23,407 nucleotides of DNA from Dermatophilus congolensis (GCA_030538115.1 JAUNUP010000042.1:1-23407), one strand, 5' to 3'; shown: positions 1 to 7,605, counted from the first letter of the stretch. The notes: a model not told the origin generated them from the letters alone. Numbers and translations are program-made.

Positions 1-3
1 TCA

Positions 4-39
4 GTGCCGCGGGACGGGAGGGCGTCGGTGCCGCGAGAC
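4..39. repeat. Two degenerate copies of a 24-nt repeat at the window edge
   Basis: GTGCCGCGGGAC (4-15) recurs as GTGCCGCGAGAC (28-39) with similar sequence between, giving a 24-nt period. The motif resembles the arms of the repeat array at 3668-4073, especially GTGCCACGGGAC at 4062. The array may continue left of the window. No coding gene is supported in 1-157; the short plus-strand frames there are very Arg/Pro-rich. Confidence 0.45.
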
Positions 40-102
40 CGGAGGGTACGTCTCGGGCCGCGGAGGGTGTTGCGTGACTTGACGGCAGACCTTCACACGG
101 CG

Positions 103-121
103 GAGCCGGCCGCGCCGGCTC
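103..121 (-). terminator. Stem-loop downstream of the prenyltransferase-like gene
   Basis: GAGCCGGC (103-110) and GCCGGCTC (114-121) form a perfect 8-bp stem with a 3-nt loop, about 37 nt past the stop of the minus-strand cluster. No T-run follows, so termination is inferred from position and stem strength only. Confidence 0.4.
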
Positions 122-157
122 GGCCACTAGGTGATTGCCTTCGCGGCGTCTCCTCGG

Positions 158-1513
158 CTACGGGAGGCCGAAGATGTTTCCTCCCCTTGGGGATTCCGCG
201 AGGGCGTCCGTTGCCAGGATTACCGCTGCTGCTGTCCAGGTGGATTGTTCCTCCGGCCAGCGTTTGCCGTCTGTAAAGACGTAGCCCGTGTGGTAGCTGC
301 CGTCGGCGGCTCGGAGGTGTTGAACGCTCTCCACGATGGCTTTCGCCTGGTCCCGTAGCCCCACTGCCAGGGCGGAGAGGGCCAGTTCGCAGGACTCCGC
401 GGCTGTTACCCAGGGGTGGTCATCGACGCAGCGCACCCCCACCTCGGGCACCACAAAGTCGCCCCACCGTTCGGCAAGACGGCGCGCGCCCGCTTCTCCC
501 CGCAATACGCCTCCGAGAACCGGGTAGTACCAGTCCATCGCGAAGCGCTTCTTCGGCTCGAACTCGTCTTCACGGTGCAACAACGCGTCGGCGATGCGGT
601 CGGCGACAGCGTTCCAGCGTGGCGCCTCGTGCCCCATCAGTTGCGCCAACTGCACCCCACAGCGCAGCGCGTGGTGCATGCTCGACGACCCCGAGATGAG
701 GGCCTCTTTCGCGGGCACCCCGTTCTCGCGCGCCCACGCGATACCCCCGAACGGCAGGGCCAGGTCGCAGATCGCATCGAGGGCCCGGCGCACGACCGGC
801 CACATCTCCTCCGCGAACCCCCGGTCACCTCGCGTGAGCCAGTGATGCCACACGCCGACCGCGATGTACGCGGTCATATTGGCGTCGGTCATCTCGTCCA
901 CGACCCGCGGCCGGGCACGTTTGCGCAGGTCCGCGTGTTCGCGAGAGCCGTTGAGCGGTGTCACCCCCAGGCCGATGTCGACCGCTGTAGCGTGCCCCTT
1001 GCCGAACGGGATGTCGCCCTCGAACCCGCTGACCGTCGCCCCGCCGCTGATCTCGCTGACCCCGGTTCCGGCGGCAGACGATCCATCACCGTTCCCGGCA
1101 CCTCGGGTTGCCGACGAACTGGCGCCGCCCGCGCGACCGGTCCCCACCGCTCCACCGCGGCTGTCGACCAGGCCCCTCGACATGTGGCCGCTCATGTCGG
1201 CCAGCCACTCTCTCGGCCACGTTCCGTCGGAACGTTGCTCGGAGGCGAGCCATTCGAACGCCCGCTCCGCCGCTCCAGGCGGGCCATAGATCGTCAGGGC
1301 CATGGCGGCCTCGGTGTGGTCCCAGGCGTCGATGCGGCCCATTGTGTCGCCGGTGATCTCCCACGGGATCGCCCCCGACGGCATCTGCACCGCCGCGATG
1401 GAGGCGGCCGACTCGGCGAGCATCTCCGGCGTCGGAAGCCCCTCGTGCTCCGGCGGCAGGGGCCGGATCATCGAGCCCGCGAGCGCGAACGTGTCGCGCT
1501 TTCTCAGGCTCAC
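158..1513 (-). CDS. Prenyltransferase/squalene-cyclase-fold protein with low-complexity insertion
   Basis: A 451-residue protein of the kind annotated in actinobacteria as prenyltransferase or squalene oxidase repeat protein (alpha/alpha-toroid fold). Recognisable segments are SGAIPWEITG (~46-55), DAWDHTEAAMAL (~62-73), SDGTWPREW (~95-103), DANMTAYIAVGVWHHWL (~210-226), MDWYYPVLGGVL and DDHPWVTAAESCELALSAL. WDHTEAA, DxNMTAY and DHPWVTAA look like conserved helix caps. Residues ~116-205 are a Gly/Ser/Ala-rich stretch that splits the fold between the second and third segments. The start is GTG at 1513, which overlaps the methyltransferase stop (GTGA) and implies translational coupling; AAGGA lies just upstream. 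No classical DxDD or prenyl-diphosphate motif is seen, so substrate and reaction are unknown. The neighbouring glycosyltransferase and methyltransferase suggest it acts on the same glycosylated or lipid-like product. Confidence 0.8.
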   Translation of the reverse strand: MSLRKRDTFALAGSMIRPLPPEHEGLPTPEMLAESAASIAAVQMPSGAIPWEITGDTMGRIDAWDHTEAAMALTIYGPPGAAERAFEWLASEQRSDGTWPREWLADMSGHMSRGLVDSRGGAVGTGRAGGASSSATRGAGNGDGSSAAGTGVSEISGGATVSGFEGDIPFGKGHATAVDIGLGVTPLNGSREHADLRKRARPRVVDEMTDANMTAYIAVGVWHHWLTRGDRGFAEEMWPVVRRALDAICDLALPFGGIAWARENGVPAKEALISGSSSMHHALRCGVQLAQLMGHEAPRWNAVADRIADALLHREDEFEPKKRFAMDWYYPVLGGVLRGEAGARRLAERWGDFVVPEVGVRCVDDHPWVTAAESCELALSALAVGLRDQAKAIVESVQHLRAADGSYHTGYVFTDGKRWPEEQSTWTAAAVILATDALAESPRGGNIFGLP

Positions 1514-2217
1514 GGCTTCCTTGCGTACAGCACCACGGACTTGCCCAGCACGGGGTTGAGCAGCTTCTCCGCAGTCTGCGTGAGGGTCGGTTTGGCCATG
1601 AGATCCCAGACCAGCAGCTTGTGGTACGCCTGCACCAGTGGGTTGTCGTCGTTGTCGACGCCGACCGCGCACTTGAGCCACCAGTACGGCGAGTGCAGGG
1701 CGTGCGCGTGGTGCCGCCCGGTCGACTCCATGCCTGCCTGCACGAGCTGCCCTTCGAGCACGTCGGCGCGGTAGATGCGCACGTGCCCGCCCTCGACGTC
1801 GTGGTACTTGCGGGAGAGCGACCAGCACACGACCTCCGGCCAGTACCGCGGCACCGTGACGGCCATGGTTCCGCCCGGTTTGAGCACGCGCACGAGTTCG
1901 GTGATGGCATTGCGGTCGTCGGGGATGTGCTCGAGCACCTCGGCAGCGACGACCCGGTCGAAGGTTTCGTCGGCGAACGGGAGGGCGAGCGCGTCGGCCC
2001 GCACCGCGCCCGCCTCGTAGGGGGTCGCCTCCCATTCCTCGCCCATCGCGTCGAACATGCCTGCGACCGCTTCGAGTTCGCCCGCGTTGGTGTCGATCGC
2101 GACGACCTTCGCACCGCGCCGATACATCTCGAAGGCGTGGCGGCCGGCCCCGCACCCGAGATCGAGGGTGAGGTCGCCCTTCTGGAGTTGAAGGCGGTCG
2201 AAATCGACGGTGAGCAT
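1510..2217 (-). CDS. Class I SAM-dependent methyltransferase
   Basis: A 235-residue methyltransferase. Motif I is LDLGCGAGR (18-26), the acidic SAM-ribose residue is Asp42 in VVAID, and motif IV-like EVLEH is at 93-97, followed by a post-motif LKPGG turn. This is the Methyltransf_11/UbiE-like Rossmann type. The C-terminal third (YWWLKCAVGV onward) is outside the core and probably shapes the substrate site. ATG 2217 is preferred because CAGGAG lies 6-8 nt upstream. The frame stays open to ATG 2262, which would add 15 residues but has no ribosome site. It sits 60 nt after the glycosyltransferase and overlaps the prenyltransferase-like gene by 4 nt, so the three are probably one operon. The acceptor is unknown. 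Confidence 0.85.
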   Translation of the reverse strand: MLTVDFDRLQLQKGDLTLDLGCGAGRHAFEMYRRGAKVVAIDTNAGELEAVAGMFDAMGEEWEATPYEAGAVRADALALPFADETFDRVVAAEVLEHIPDDRNAITELVRVLKPGGTMAVTVPRYWPEVVCWSLSRKYHDVEGGHVRIYRADVLEGQLVQAGMESTGRHHAHALHSPYWWLKCAVGVDNDDNPLVQAYHKLLVWDLMAKPTLTQTAEKLLNPVLGKSVVLYARKP

Positions 2218-2277
2218 TGATGACTCCTGCTGGAACACAGTGGCGATGTGCCTGGCGGGCATGGGTGCGCAGACGCG

Positions 2278-3570
2278 TCAGCGCCTGTGCGGTACCCCCA
2301 GTGTGCGGGTTGCGATGGCCTGCTCGTACACGCGGGTCGTGGCGCGCGCGACGGCCTCCCAGTCGAAGCGCTCCACGGCGCGGGTACGCCCGGCGGCACC
2401 GAGGCGGGCACGTAGGTCGGGGTCGTCGAGCAGCGTGGCGAGCGCGTCGGCCAGCGCGACCGGCTCCCCCGGCGGCACGACCAGGGCCGGGGAGGCGGGG
2501 GTGCCGGGCGGCCCCACGACCTCCGGAATCGCGCCCGCCCGTGTGACGACCAGCGGCGATGCGCACGACATGGCCTCGAGGGTGGGCAGCGAGAAGCCCT
2601 CGTAGCGCGACGGGGTGCAGGCCACTTCGGCGGAGGCGAGCAGCGCCGCGATCTCGGCGGCCGGGAGTCCGTCGACGAACGTGACCAGCCCACCGAGGTC
2701 GTGCTGCGCGATGAGCCGGTTGGCCAGCCCGCCCTCGGTCGGACGACACACCATGACGAGTTCGAGAGGTTTGCCGTGCCGCGTGTCGCGGAGGCGGGCC
2801 AGTGCGGTGAGCAGGGTGTCGACGCCCTTGACGGCCGTGTCGGAGGTGGCGACCGTGACGATGCGGCCCGGCACCCGCTCGGTCGCGGCGTCAGGCGTGA
2901 ACAGGTGCGTCTCGACTCCGAGCGGAACCACGTGGATGCGGGCGCGCGACACCCCAAAGTCGTGCGCGATCGACTCCGCCGACGCCCCCGACACCGTGAT
3001 GACGTGCTGCTGCGCCGCCGCGACACGCTTCTGCATCCGCAGGAACGAGTACCAGCGCCGCACCGACAGCCGCTTCCAGCCCGTGGCGACGGCGAGGTCG
3101 GCCACGCGGTCGCGGGTGATCGGGTGGTGGATCGTCGTGACGAGCGGCATGGCCTCGGCGATGTCGAGGAGGCCGTCTCCGAGGCATTGGTTGTCGTGCA
3201 CGACATCGAATTCGCCTGTGCGGGCCACTAGCTCGCGTGCGGCTCGGAGCGAGAACGTGAGCGGCTCCGGGAATTCGGCAGAGATCATGCCGAGGTACTC
3301 GCGCACGTCGATGCCGTCGCGGAATTCGCGCCAGTGCGGGGTGCGGAACGGGTCAGGCTCACGGTAGAGGTCGAGGCTCGGCACCTCTTCGAGACGGATC
3401 GAGCCCGGCAGGTCGGAGACGTCGTCGAGCACGGGGTAGGGCTGGCCCGAGAAGACTGTCACGTCGTGGCCGAGCGCTGCCAGCCCGCGCGAGAGCTGCC
3501 GCACGTACACGCCCTGCCCGCCACCGTGGGGTTTGCTGCGATACGACAGCAACGCAACTCGCAGCCCCAT
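2278..3570 (-). CDS. GT4 family glycosyltransferase
   Basis: A 430-residue GT-B fold glycosyltransferase, family 4. The N-terminal Rossmann half begins VALLSYRSKPHGGGQGVYVRQ in two parts: the glycine loop GGGQG is at 16-20. The C-terminal nucleotide-sugar half carries the family E-x7-E motif, Glu324 and Glu332 in YEGFSLPTLEA. No signal peptide is visible, so it is expected in the cytosol or at the inner membrane face, moving a sugar from a nucleotide donor. ATG 3570 has CAGGAG about 6 nt upstream. It is the first gene of the minus-strand cluster with the methyltransferase and prenyltransferase-like gene. The repeat array lies upstream in its promoter side. Donor and acceptor cannot be read from the sequence. 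Confidence 0.88.
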   Translation of the reverse strand: MGLRVALLSYRSKPHGGGQGVYVRQLSRGLAALGHDVTVFSGQPYPVLDDVSDLPGSIRLEEVPSLDLYREPDPFRTPHWREFRDGIDVREYLGMISAEFPEPLTFSLRAARELVARTGEFDVVHDNQCLGDGLLDIAEAMPLVTTIHHPITRDRVADLAVATGWKRLSVRRWYSFLRMQKRVAAAQQHVITVSGASAESIAHDFGVSRARIHVVPLGVETHLFTPDAATERVPGRIVTVATSDTAVKGVDTLLTALARLRDTRHGKPLELVMVCRPTEGGLANRLIAQHDLGGLVTFVDGLPAAEIAALLASAEVACTPSRYEGFSLPTLEAMSCASPLVVTRAGAIPEVVGPPGTPASPALVVPPGEPVALADALATLLDDPDLRARLGAAGRTRAVERFDWEAVARATTRVYEQAIATRTLGVPHRR

Positions 3571-3667
3571 CGATCTCCTGCCCGCTCATGCCAGCACCAG
3601 CCGAGCCCAGCGCACGGCAGATCCCCAGGCTAGGGCATGGCCGAGCGGACTCACGGCCTCGGGCGCG

Positions 3668-4073
3668 GTGCCGTGGCACATGACCTCCGACAGGTCACCG
3701 ACCAGCGAAAGTGCCACGGCACAGGTGAACACCCCCGTCGCCTACCGCCTTCGCGGCGTGCCTTCGCGCGGTGCCGTGGCACATGACCTCCCGCATGTCA
3801 CCTAACCGCGAAAGTGCCACGGCACGGGTGAACACCCCCGTCACCTACCGCCTTCGCGGCGTGCCTCCGCGGGGTGCCGTGGCACATGACCTCCGACAGG
3901 TCACCTGCCAGCGAAAGTGCCACGGCACAGGTCAACACCCCCGTCACCTACCGCCTTCGCGGCGTGCCGTCGGGTCGTGCCACGGCACAGGGAGGCGGCT
4001 CGGGGCCATCCCCTCCCGTCCCGTGGCACCTTTGCCGGAACTGGCAGCGATGCACTGGCATGTGCCACGGGAC
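3668..4073. repeat. 103-bp direct-repeat array with nested inverted repeats
   Basis: Three near-identical units start at 3668, 3771 and 3874, with a diverged fourth at 3977; the period is exactly 103 bp. Each unit opens with GTGCCGTGGCAC and, 43 nt later, has its reverse complement GTGCCACGGCAC (3711, 3814, 3917). Between them is a TGACCT/AGGTCA inverted repeat, intact in units 1 and 3 and degraded in unit 2. Each unit ends with a CCGCCTTCGCGG mini-hairpin. The fourth section holds GTGCCACGGCAC at 3977 and a diverged pair, GTCCCGTGGCAC (4018-4029) with GTGCCACGGGAC (4062-4073). The array fills the 528-nt gap between the M20 amidohydrolase stop and the glycosyltransferase start; 3571-3667 shows nothing else. 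Reading frames through it are peptide repeats of the DNA unit and are not taken as genes. Confidence 0.9.
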
Positions 4074-4098
4074 CCGCGCGTGAAGGGTTGCCTCAGAA

Positions 4099-5304
4099 TC
4101 ACTTGCCTACTCGAGCCAGGAGCACTGCCACGGCCGCGCGCGTACCCGTCTCCAGCGACGGCCCGTAGGTGGGGGCGAACTGGGGGCTGTGGTTCGGCGG
4201 GGCGGTCTTGCCGTCGGCGTAGAAGTCCTCGCTGAAGCCGCCGAACAGCCAGAACACCGACGGGACGCCGATGACCTGCGCGAACCGGCCGAAGTCTTCA
4301 CTGCCGGAGAGGGCGGGCTGGTCGAGCACGTTCTCGTCGCCGAGTTCGGCGCGCAGCACGTCCATGACCTTCACGGCCTCGTCGGGGTCGTTGTAGTTGA
4401 GCGGGAAGTCGTAGAGCTGCTCGATCGTGTACGTCGCGCCGGAGGCCTCGCACTCGCCCTTGACCGTGCGCTCGATGCCCTCGATGACGGTCTCGCGCAC
4501 CTCGGTCTTGAAGGTGCGCACGTTGAGGCCGAGCACCGCGGTCTCGGGGATGATGTTCTCTTTCAGGCCCGAGTTGAACGTGCCGACGGTGAGAACGGCC
4601 ATGTCGCGGGGGTCGACGTTGCGGGAGACGACCGACTGCAGGCGCGTGACGATGTGCGAGCCGAGCACGATCGGGTCGATCGAGAACTGCGGCATGGAGC
4701 CGTGCGCCTGGCGGCCCTTGAGCGTCACCTTCAGGGCGTCGGCCTGCGACATCGCGGTGCCGATCGAGCACGCGACCTTGCCGGTGGGCAGCGCCATGAC
4801 GTGCTGGCCGTACATGATCTCGGGCTTGGGCGCCTTGTCCCAGATGCCGTCTTCGACCATGGCCTTCGAGCCGGCCGCGGTCTCTTCGGCGGGCTGGAAG
4901 ATGAACACCAGCGTGCCCGCCCAGGCGTCCTTGTTCTCGACCATGTAGCGGGCGGTCGCCATGCCGACGGAGGTGTGGATGTCGTGGCCGCAGCCGTGCA
5001 TCACGGGCACGGTCTTGCCGTCAAGGTCGGCCGTGACGGTGCTGGCCCACTCCAGGCCCGACTCTTCGAGGATCGGCAGGGCGTCGGTGTCGGCGCGGAA
5101 GCCCACGGTCGGGCCGTCGCCGTTCTTCACGATGCCCACCACGCCGGTACCGCCGCAACGGAAGTGCTCGATGCCCAGCTCATCGAGGCGCGCCTCGATG
5201 TACTTGGCCGTCTCGAACTCCTGCATCGACAGCTCGGGGTGCGTGTGGAGGTGGAAGTAGTCGGCCTCCATCTGCTCGCGGAGACCTTCGATCGCGATAG
5301 TCAT
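4099..5304 (-). CDS. M20D-type amidohydrolase/peptidase (hippurate or IAA-amino-acid hydrolase-like)
   Basis: A 401-residue zinc-dependent amidohydrolase of the M20 family, which cleaves N-acyl amino acids or similar amides in the cytosol. Motifs in order are HPELS (22-26), FRADTDALP (69-77), the metal-binding MHGCGHDIH (102-110, with Cys105 and His107), FQPAEE (136-141, catalytic and metal Glu140/141), His168 in GQHVM, and a C-terminal SGSEDF with a downstream NHSPQF His. All expected ligands for this subfamily are present and the length is normal. ATG 5304 has GGGAG about 9 nt upstream. It is a single gene on the minus strand after the beta-helix gene. The exact acyl-amino-acid substrate cannot be assigned. 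Confidence 0.88.
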   Translation of the reverse strand: MTIAIEGLREQMEADYFHLHTHPELSMQEFETAKYIEARLDELGIEHFRCGGTGVVGIVKNGDGPTVGFRADTDALPILEESGLEWASTVTADLDGKTVPVMHGCGHDIHTSVGMATARYMVENKDAWAGTLVFIFQPAEETAAGSKAMVEDGIWDKAPKPEIMYGQHVMALPTGKVACSIGTAMSQADALKVTLKGRQAHGSMPQFSIDPIVLGSHIVTRLQSVVSRNVDPRDMAVLTVGTFNSGLKENIIPETAVLGLNVRTFKTEVRETVIEGIERTVKGECEASGATYTIEQLYDFPLNYNDPDEAVKVMDVLRAELGDENVLDQPALSGSEDFGRFAQVIGVPSVFWLFGGFSEDFYADGKTAPPNHSPQFAPTYGPSLETGTRAAVAVLLARVGK

Positions 5305-5374
5305 GCCGGTAACTCCCTCTGCGGGCCACGCTGCCCGCCTCGCACGGATGCCTTCCCTACGAGCCTGCCAGCCT

Positions 5375-5393
5375 CGGCCCGAGCGAGGGGCCG
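5375..5393 (-). terminator. Stem-loop between beta-helix gene and amidohydrolase
   Basis: CGGCCC (5375-5380) pairs with GGGCCG (5388-5393) around a 7-nt loop. It may end the upstream minus-strand beta-helix transcript or lie in the amidohydrolase leader; no T-run settles this. Confidence 0.25.
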
Positions 5394-5410
5394 GTTGTCC
5401 GAATTACCCA

Positions 5411-5423
5411 GGTCACAGTGACC
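5411..5423. promoter_or_regulatory. Perfect 13-bp dyad GGTCACAGTGACC, candidate operator
   Basis: GGTCAC-A-GTGACC is fully symmetric and sits 107 nt upstream of the M20 amidohydrolase start, inside the 214-nt gap after the beta-helix gene. Its form suits a dimeric regulator (GntR-like or similar), but no regulator gene lies alongside. A 10-bp palindrome CGAGCGCTCG is at 5453-5462. Confidence 0.35.
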
Positions 5424-5518
5424 GCTCACCGATCCCCGGGACGCCCGGCTACGAGCGCTCGGCGAGCAGCACGAACAGCCGCACCCGCCACCTCACGGGC
5501 ACGTCGATGTCGGCCCGC

Positions 5519-6730
5519 TCAGGAGTCGAATCGCGGCGCGATCGCCGGAATCGCCTCGGCAGCCGCAGCGACTCGCACCGCGGCGACCTCTCGCAGCCAC
5601 GCCGTGCCTTCGTCGGCAACCTCGCCGGGCAGCCCCTGCACCGCGGCGATGTAGCTACTGCCCGCGGAGGCAGCGGCACCGAGTGCATCGGTGAGCACCG
5701 CTGGCGGAGCGGGCACGGGGCCGTCGACGTCGGCCACGGCCACCCGGTCGACACCCGCGACGAGCTGCTGTTCGACCTCCGTGGTGCCGGGCAGCTTGCG
5801 CAGCAGGGAGCCGAGGCGCTTGGCCCGCTCCTTGCGTGCGGCGCCGAGGGCCTTGAGGGCTTCGGCGAGTACGAGGTCGCCGAACTCCTGGCCTGCGAAG
5901 AAGGGGGCGCGGGCAGCGCGGTACCACTGCTCAAGGGAGTCGAGCACGCCGAGGTATTCGATGTTGCGGGCCGCGAGGCGGGCGACTCCGCGGAAGTCGT
6001 TGGGCGAGAACTCACGCGATAGTGCTGGTGCCGAGCCGGGCATGACGAGGCGGTTCTCGTCGCGGATGTCTTGCCGCACGATCTCGCCCGCACCCACGAC
6101 CGTGCCGTACGCGACCCGCGACGGGCCGACCGTGCCGCCCTGGCCACCGAGGAAGATGCGCCGCTCACGCAGCATCACGCCGCGGGAGACGTCACCGAAC
6201 AGCGACGGGGTGGCCTTGTCACCGGTCGGCGTGAAGTTGAAGTGGATGTAGCTGGAGCCGACCTCGCTGTGGTCGGTCCGGCTCGTGCCCCCCGCCATGA
6301 GGCAGTCGCACATGTTGATGAGGCTGCCGAGGGTGACGAACGGAAAGAGGATCGTCTGCTTGAGGCCCACAGTGTGCGCGCCGCCGGCCTCCTCTTCGAG
6401 GATCGACCCTTCGCGCACGTGATGCCCGAGCCCGAGGTTGGCGCCTTCGAGAAACACGGCCTTGGCGGCGTACCCGCCCTTGAGCTGCACGTCGGGGCCG
6501 AGCGCGCAGTCTTCAACGGTGACCGGCCCCTCGCGGCCCAGCTCGGCGCCGGCGGAGATGACCGTGCGTTTGCCGCGGATGCGCGTGCCCGGGTGGATGA
6601 TCACGCCGTCGGCGCTGATCCGGTCGACGTCGACATCGTCGCCGATCGTCACCGTCCAGGGGTTGGGGATCGAAACGCCCTTGGCGACAAGGGCTTCCAC
6701 CTTGTCGAGCCCGCTGGGTGTCAACTGCAT
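5519..6730 (-). CDS. Left-handed beta-helix protein, GlmU/UDP-GlcNAc pyrophosphorylase-like
   Basis: A 403-residue protein. The first half carries hexapeptide-like turns (IIHPGTRIRG, VISAGAELG, VEDCALGPDV, GANLGLGHHV) typical of left-handed beta-helix acyl- or nucleotidyltransferases, followed by a long conserved block (TLGSLINMCD, GGTSRTDHSEVGSSYIHFN, GGQGGTVGPSRVAYG). The C-terminal ~150 residues are helical and Ala-rich. It resembles proteins annotated as UDP-N-acetylglucosamine pyrophosphorylase or GlmU-related in chlamydiae and planctomycetes, but has no N-terminal nucleotidyltransferase domain, so an acyltransferase or sugar-binding role is equally possible. ATG 6730 has a near-perfect AGGAGG 8 nt upstream; the frame is open further upstream, with no ribosome site there. 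The gene stands alone, separated from the next minus-strand gene by a strong terminator. Confidence 0.7.
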   Translation of the reverse strand: MQLTPSGLDKVEALVAKGVSIPNPWTVTIGDDVDVDRISADGVIIHPGTRIRGKRTVISAGAELGREGPVTVEDCALGPDVQLKGGYAAKAVFLEGANLGLGHHVREGSILEEEAGGAHTVGLKQTILFPFVTLGSLINMCDCLMAGGTSRTDHSEVGSSYIHFNFTPTGDKATPSLFGDVSRGVMLRERRIFLGGQGGTVGPSRVAYGTVVGAGEIVRQDIRDENRLVMPGSAPALSREFSPNDFRGVARLAARNIEYLGVLDSLEQWYRAARAPFFAGQEFGDLVLAEALKALGAARKERAKRLGSLLRKLPGTTEVEQQLVAGVDRVAVADVDGPVPAPPAVLTDALGAAASAGSSYIAAVQGLPGEVADEGTAWLREVAAVRVAAAAEAIPAIAPRFDS

Positions 6731-6758
6731 CCGTCGCCTCCTGGGTGGTCTGACCTGG

Positions 6759-6846
6759 GTGATACGAGAAACCGCGTTCGGGCCGAACCCGGCCCTCTCC
6801 CATGGTGCGCCCACACCCGTGGCTTCGCGCGCAGGAGACGTATCAC
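6759..6846. promoter_or_regulatory. Spaced inverted repeat upstream of the beta-helix gene
   Basis: GTGATACG (6759-6766) and CGTATCAC (6839-6846) are perfect reverse complements, 72 nt apart, in the 159-nt leader between the terminator at 6890 and the start at 6730. This could be a paired operator or chance; a small GTTCG/CGAAC hairpin lies at 6776-6788. Confidence 0.2.
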
Positions 6847-6889
6847 GGAACACGTCCTGCCGCAGGCAGATCCGCTCCGGCAAAGCGAA

Positions 6890-6920
6890 GGAGCCGGTTA
6901 CGAGTGTCGTAACCGGCTCC
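6890..6920 (-). terminator. Strong 14-bp hairpin terminator after the small membrane protein
   Basis: GGAGCCGGTTACGA (6890-6903) pairs perfectly with TCGTAACCGGCTCC (6907-6920) around a 3-nt GTG loop. On the minus strand it follows the stop of the 78-residue protein by about 33 nt and is followed by CTTCGCTTTGC. It is the clearest intrinsic terminator in the window. Confidence 0.8.
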
Positions 6921-6952
6921 CATTGGCGCGTGCCGTTGCGCGCAGTGACATG

Positions 6953-7189
6953 TCAGCGAACCTCGTTGTCGGCGAGCGCGTCGCTGGAGGAGATGATCGA
7001 GGTCTGCATGCTCGCGCCCGTTGCGATGGAGAGGATTCCCGCGATCGCCATCACGGGGAGGCTGCTCAGCGCCAGGCCCGCGACGAGCGTCAGTACGGTC
7101 AGTACGAGAAGCAGGATGTTGCTCCGGGTGAAGGCGTACTCCGGGCGGCCGGCCTCGAGGGCGCGGTAGTAGTCGGCGAAGGCGTACAT
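6953..7189 (-). CDS. Small two-helix membrane protein, function unknown
   Basis: A 78-residue protein with a soluble start (MYAFADYYRALEAGRPEY) and two hydrophobic stretches, about residues 24-43 (SNILLLVLTVLTLVAGLALS) and 44-60, then a polar tail ending DALADNEVR. ATG 7189 has AGGAG about 9 nt upstream, and a strong terminator follows, so it is probably a genuine single-gene unit. I do not recognise the family. The short loop between the helices predicts a membrane hairpin with both ends on the same side. Confidence 0.65.
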   Translation of the reverse strand: MYAFADYYRALEAGRPEYAFTRSNILLLVLTVLTLVAGLALSSLPVMAIAGILSIATGASMQTSIISSSDALADNEVR

Positions 7190-7437
7190 TTCTGGCTCCT
7201 GTCGTGTTGCTCATGGCTGCTCAGGAGACCAGCGACGGCCGCCTGCACAGCCGTCGTGCCCCACCCCGAACGAGGTGGGAGAGGGTCTCAGCCGCGCTCA
7301 CCGCGACGGAAGACCGTATCGACACATCGAGTCGCTCAATGTGCTGACATACCAACCATACGGCCGCAGATCACCAGATCCAAGGCAGACCCCATGAGCC
7401 CCTCGCGCAACGCGCGAACCCCCTCGACGCCGCTCGC
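7190..7437 (-). other. Leader/intergenic region of the small membrane protein
   Basis: No gene is supported. It holds two modest hairpins that would fall in the leader of the downstream minus-strand gene: CGACGGC/GCCGTCG (7233-7239 and 7250-7256) and CCCACC/GGTGGG (7260-7265 and 7274-7279). The plus-strand frame that ends at 7510 runs antisense through several genes and is not taken as coding. Confidence 0.4.
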
Positions 7438-7605
7438 TCACACGGCCGGGGGCACCTCGGTAACCCTGCCGGGTCGCAGGGATACCATTCCGCCCCCCGG
7501 CGCGTCGTGACCGGTATCCAGGACGACCAGCTCGATGCCCTTGAGGTTTACATCGCCCACTGATCCACCGCCGTACAACTGCTTGGAGACCTCAGCTGAC
7601 TCGGT

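Noticed and set aside
158..2749. 863-codon minus-strand frame as one protein
   Set aside because: Only the last ~451 codons have family similarity; the upstream part is an out-of-frame reading of the methyltransferase and glycosyltransferase genes.
1086..3206. Minus-strand frame of 706 codons across the methyltransferase and glycosyltransferase
   Set aside because: Wrong frame of two real genes on the same strand; Arg/Ser/Pro-rich low-information product.
3668..4073. CRISPR array
   Set aside because: The whole 103-bp unit is repeated, with no unique spacers of constant length and no cas genes nearby.
3667..4235. Open frames running through the 103-bp repeats, giving peptides with repeated RLRGVP segments
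   Set aside because: Peptide repeats merely mirror the DNA repeat; the frames lack good ribosome sites, and the plus-strand one runs into the amidohydrolase in antisense.
4189..5421. Plus-strand frame of 410 codons opposite the M20 amidohydrolase
   Set aside because: Antisense of a gene with complete catalytic motifs; no family resemblance.
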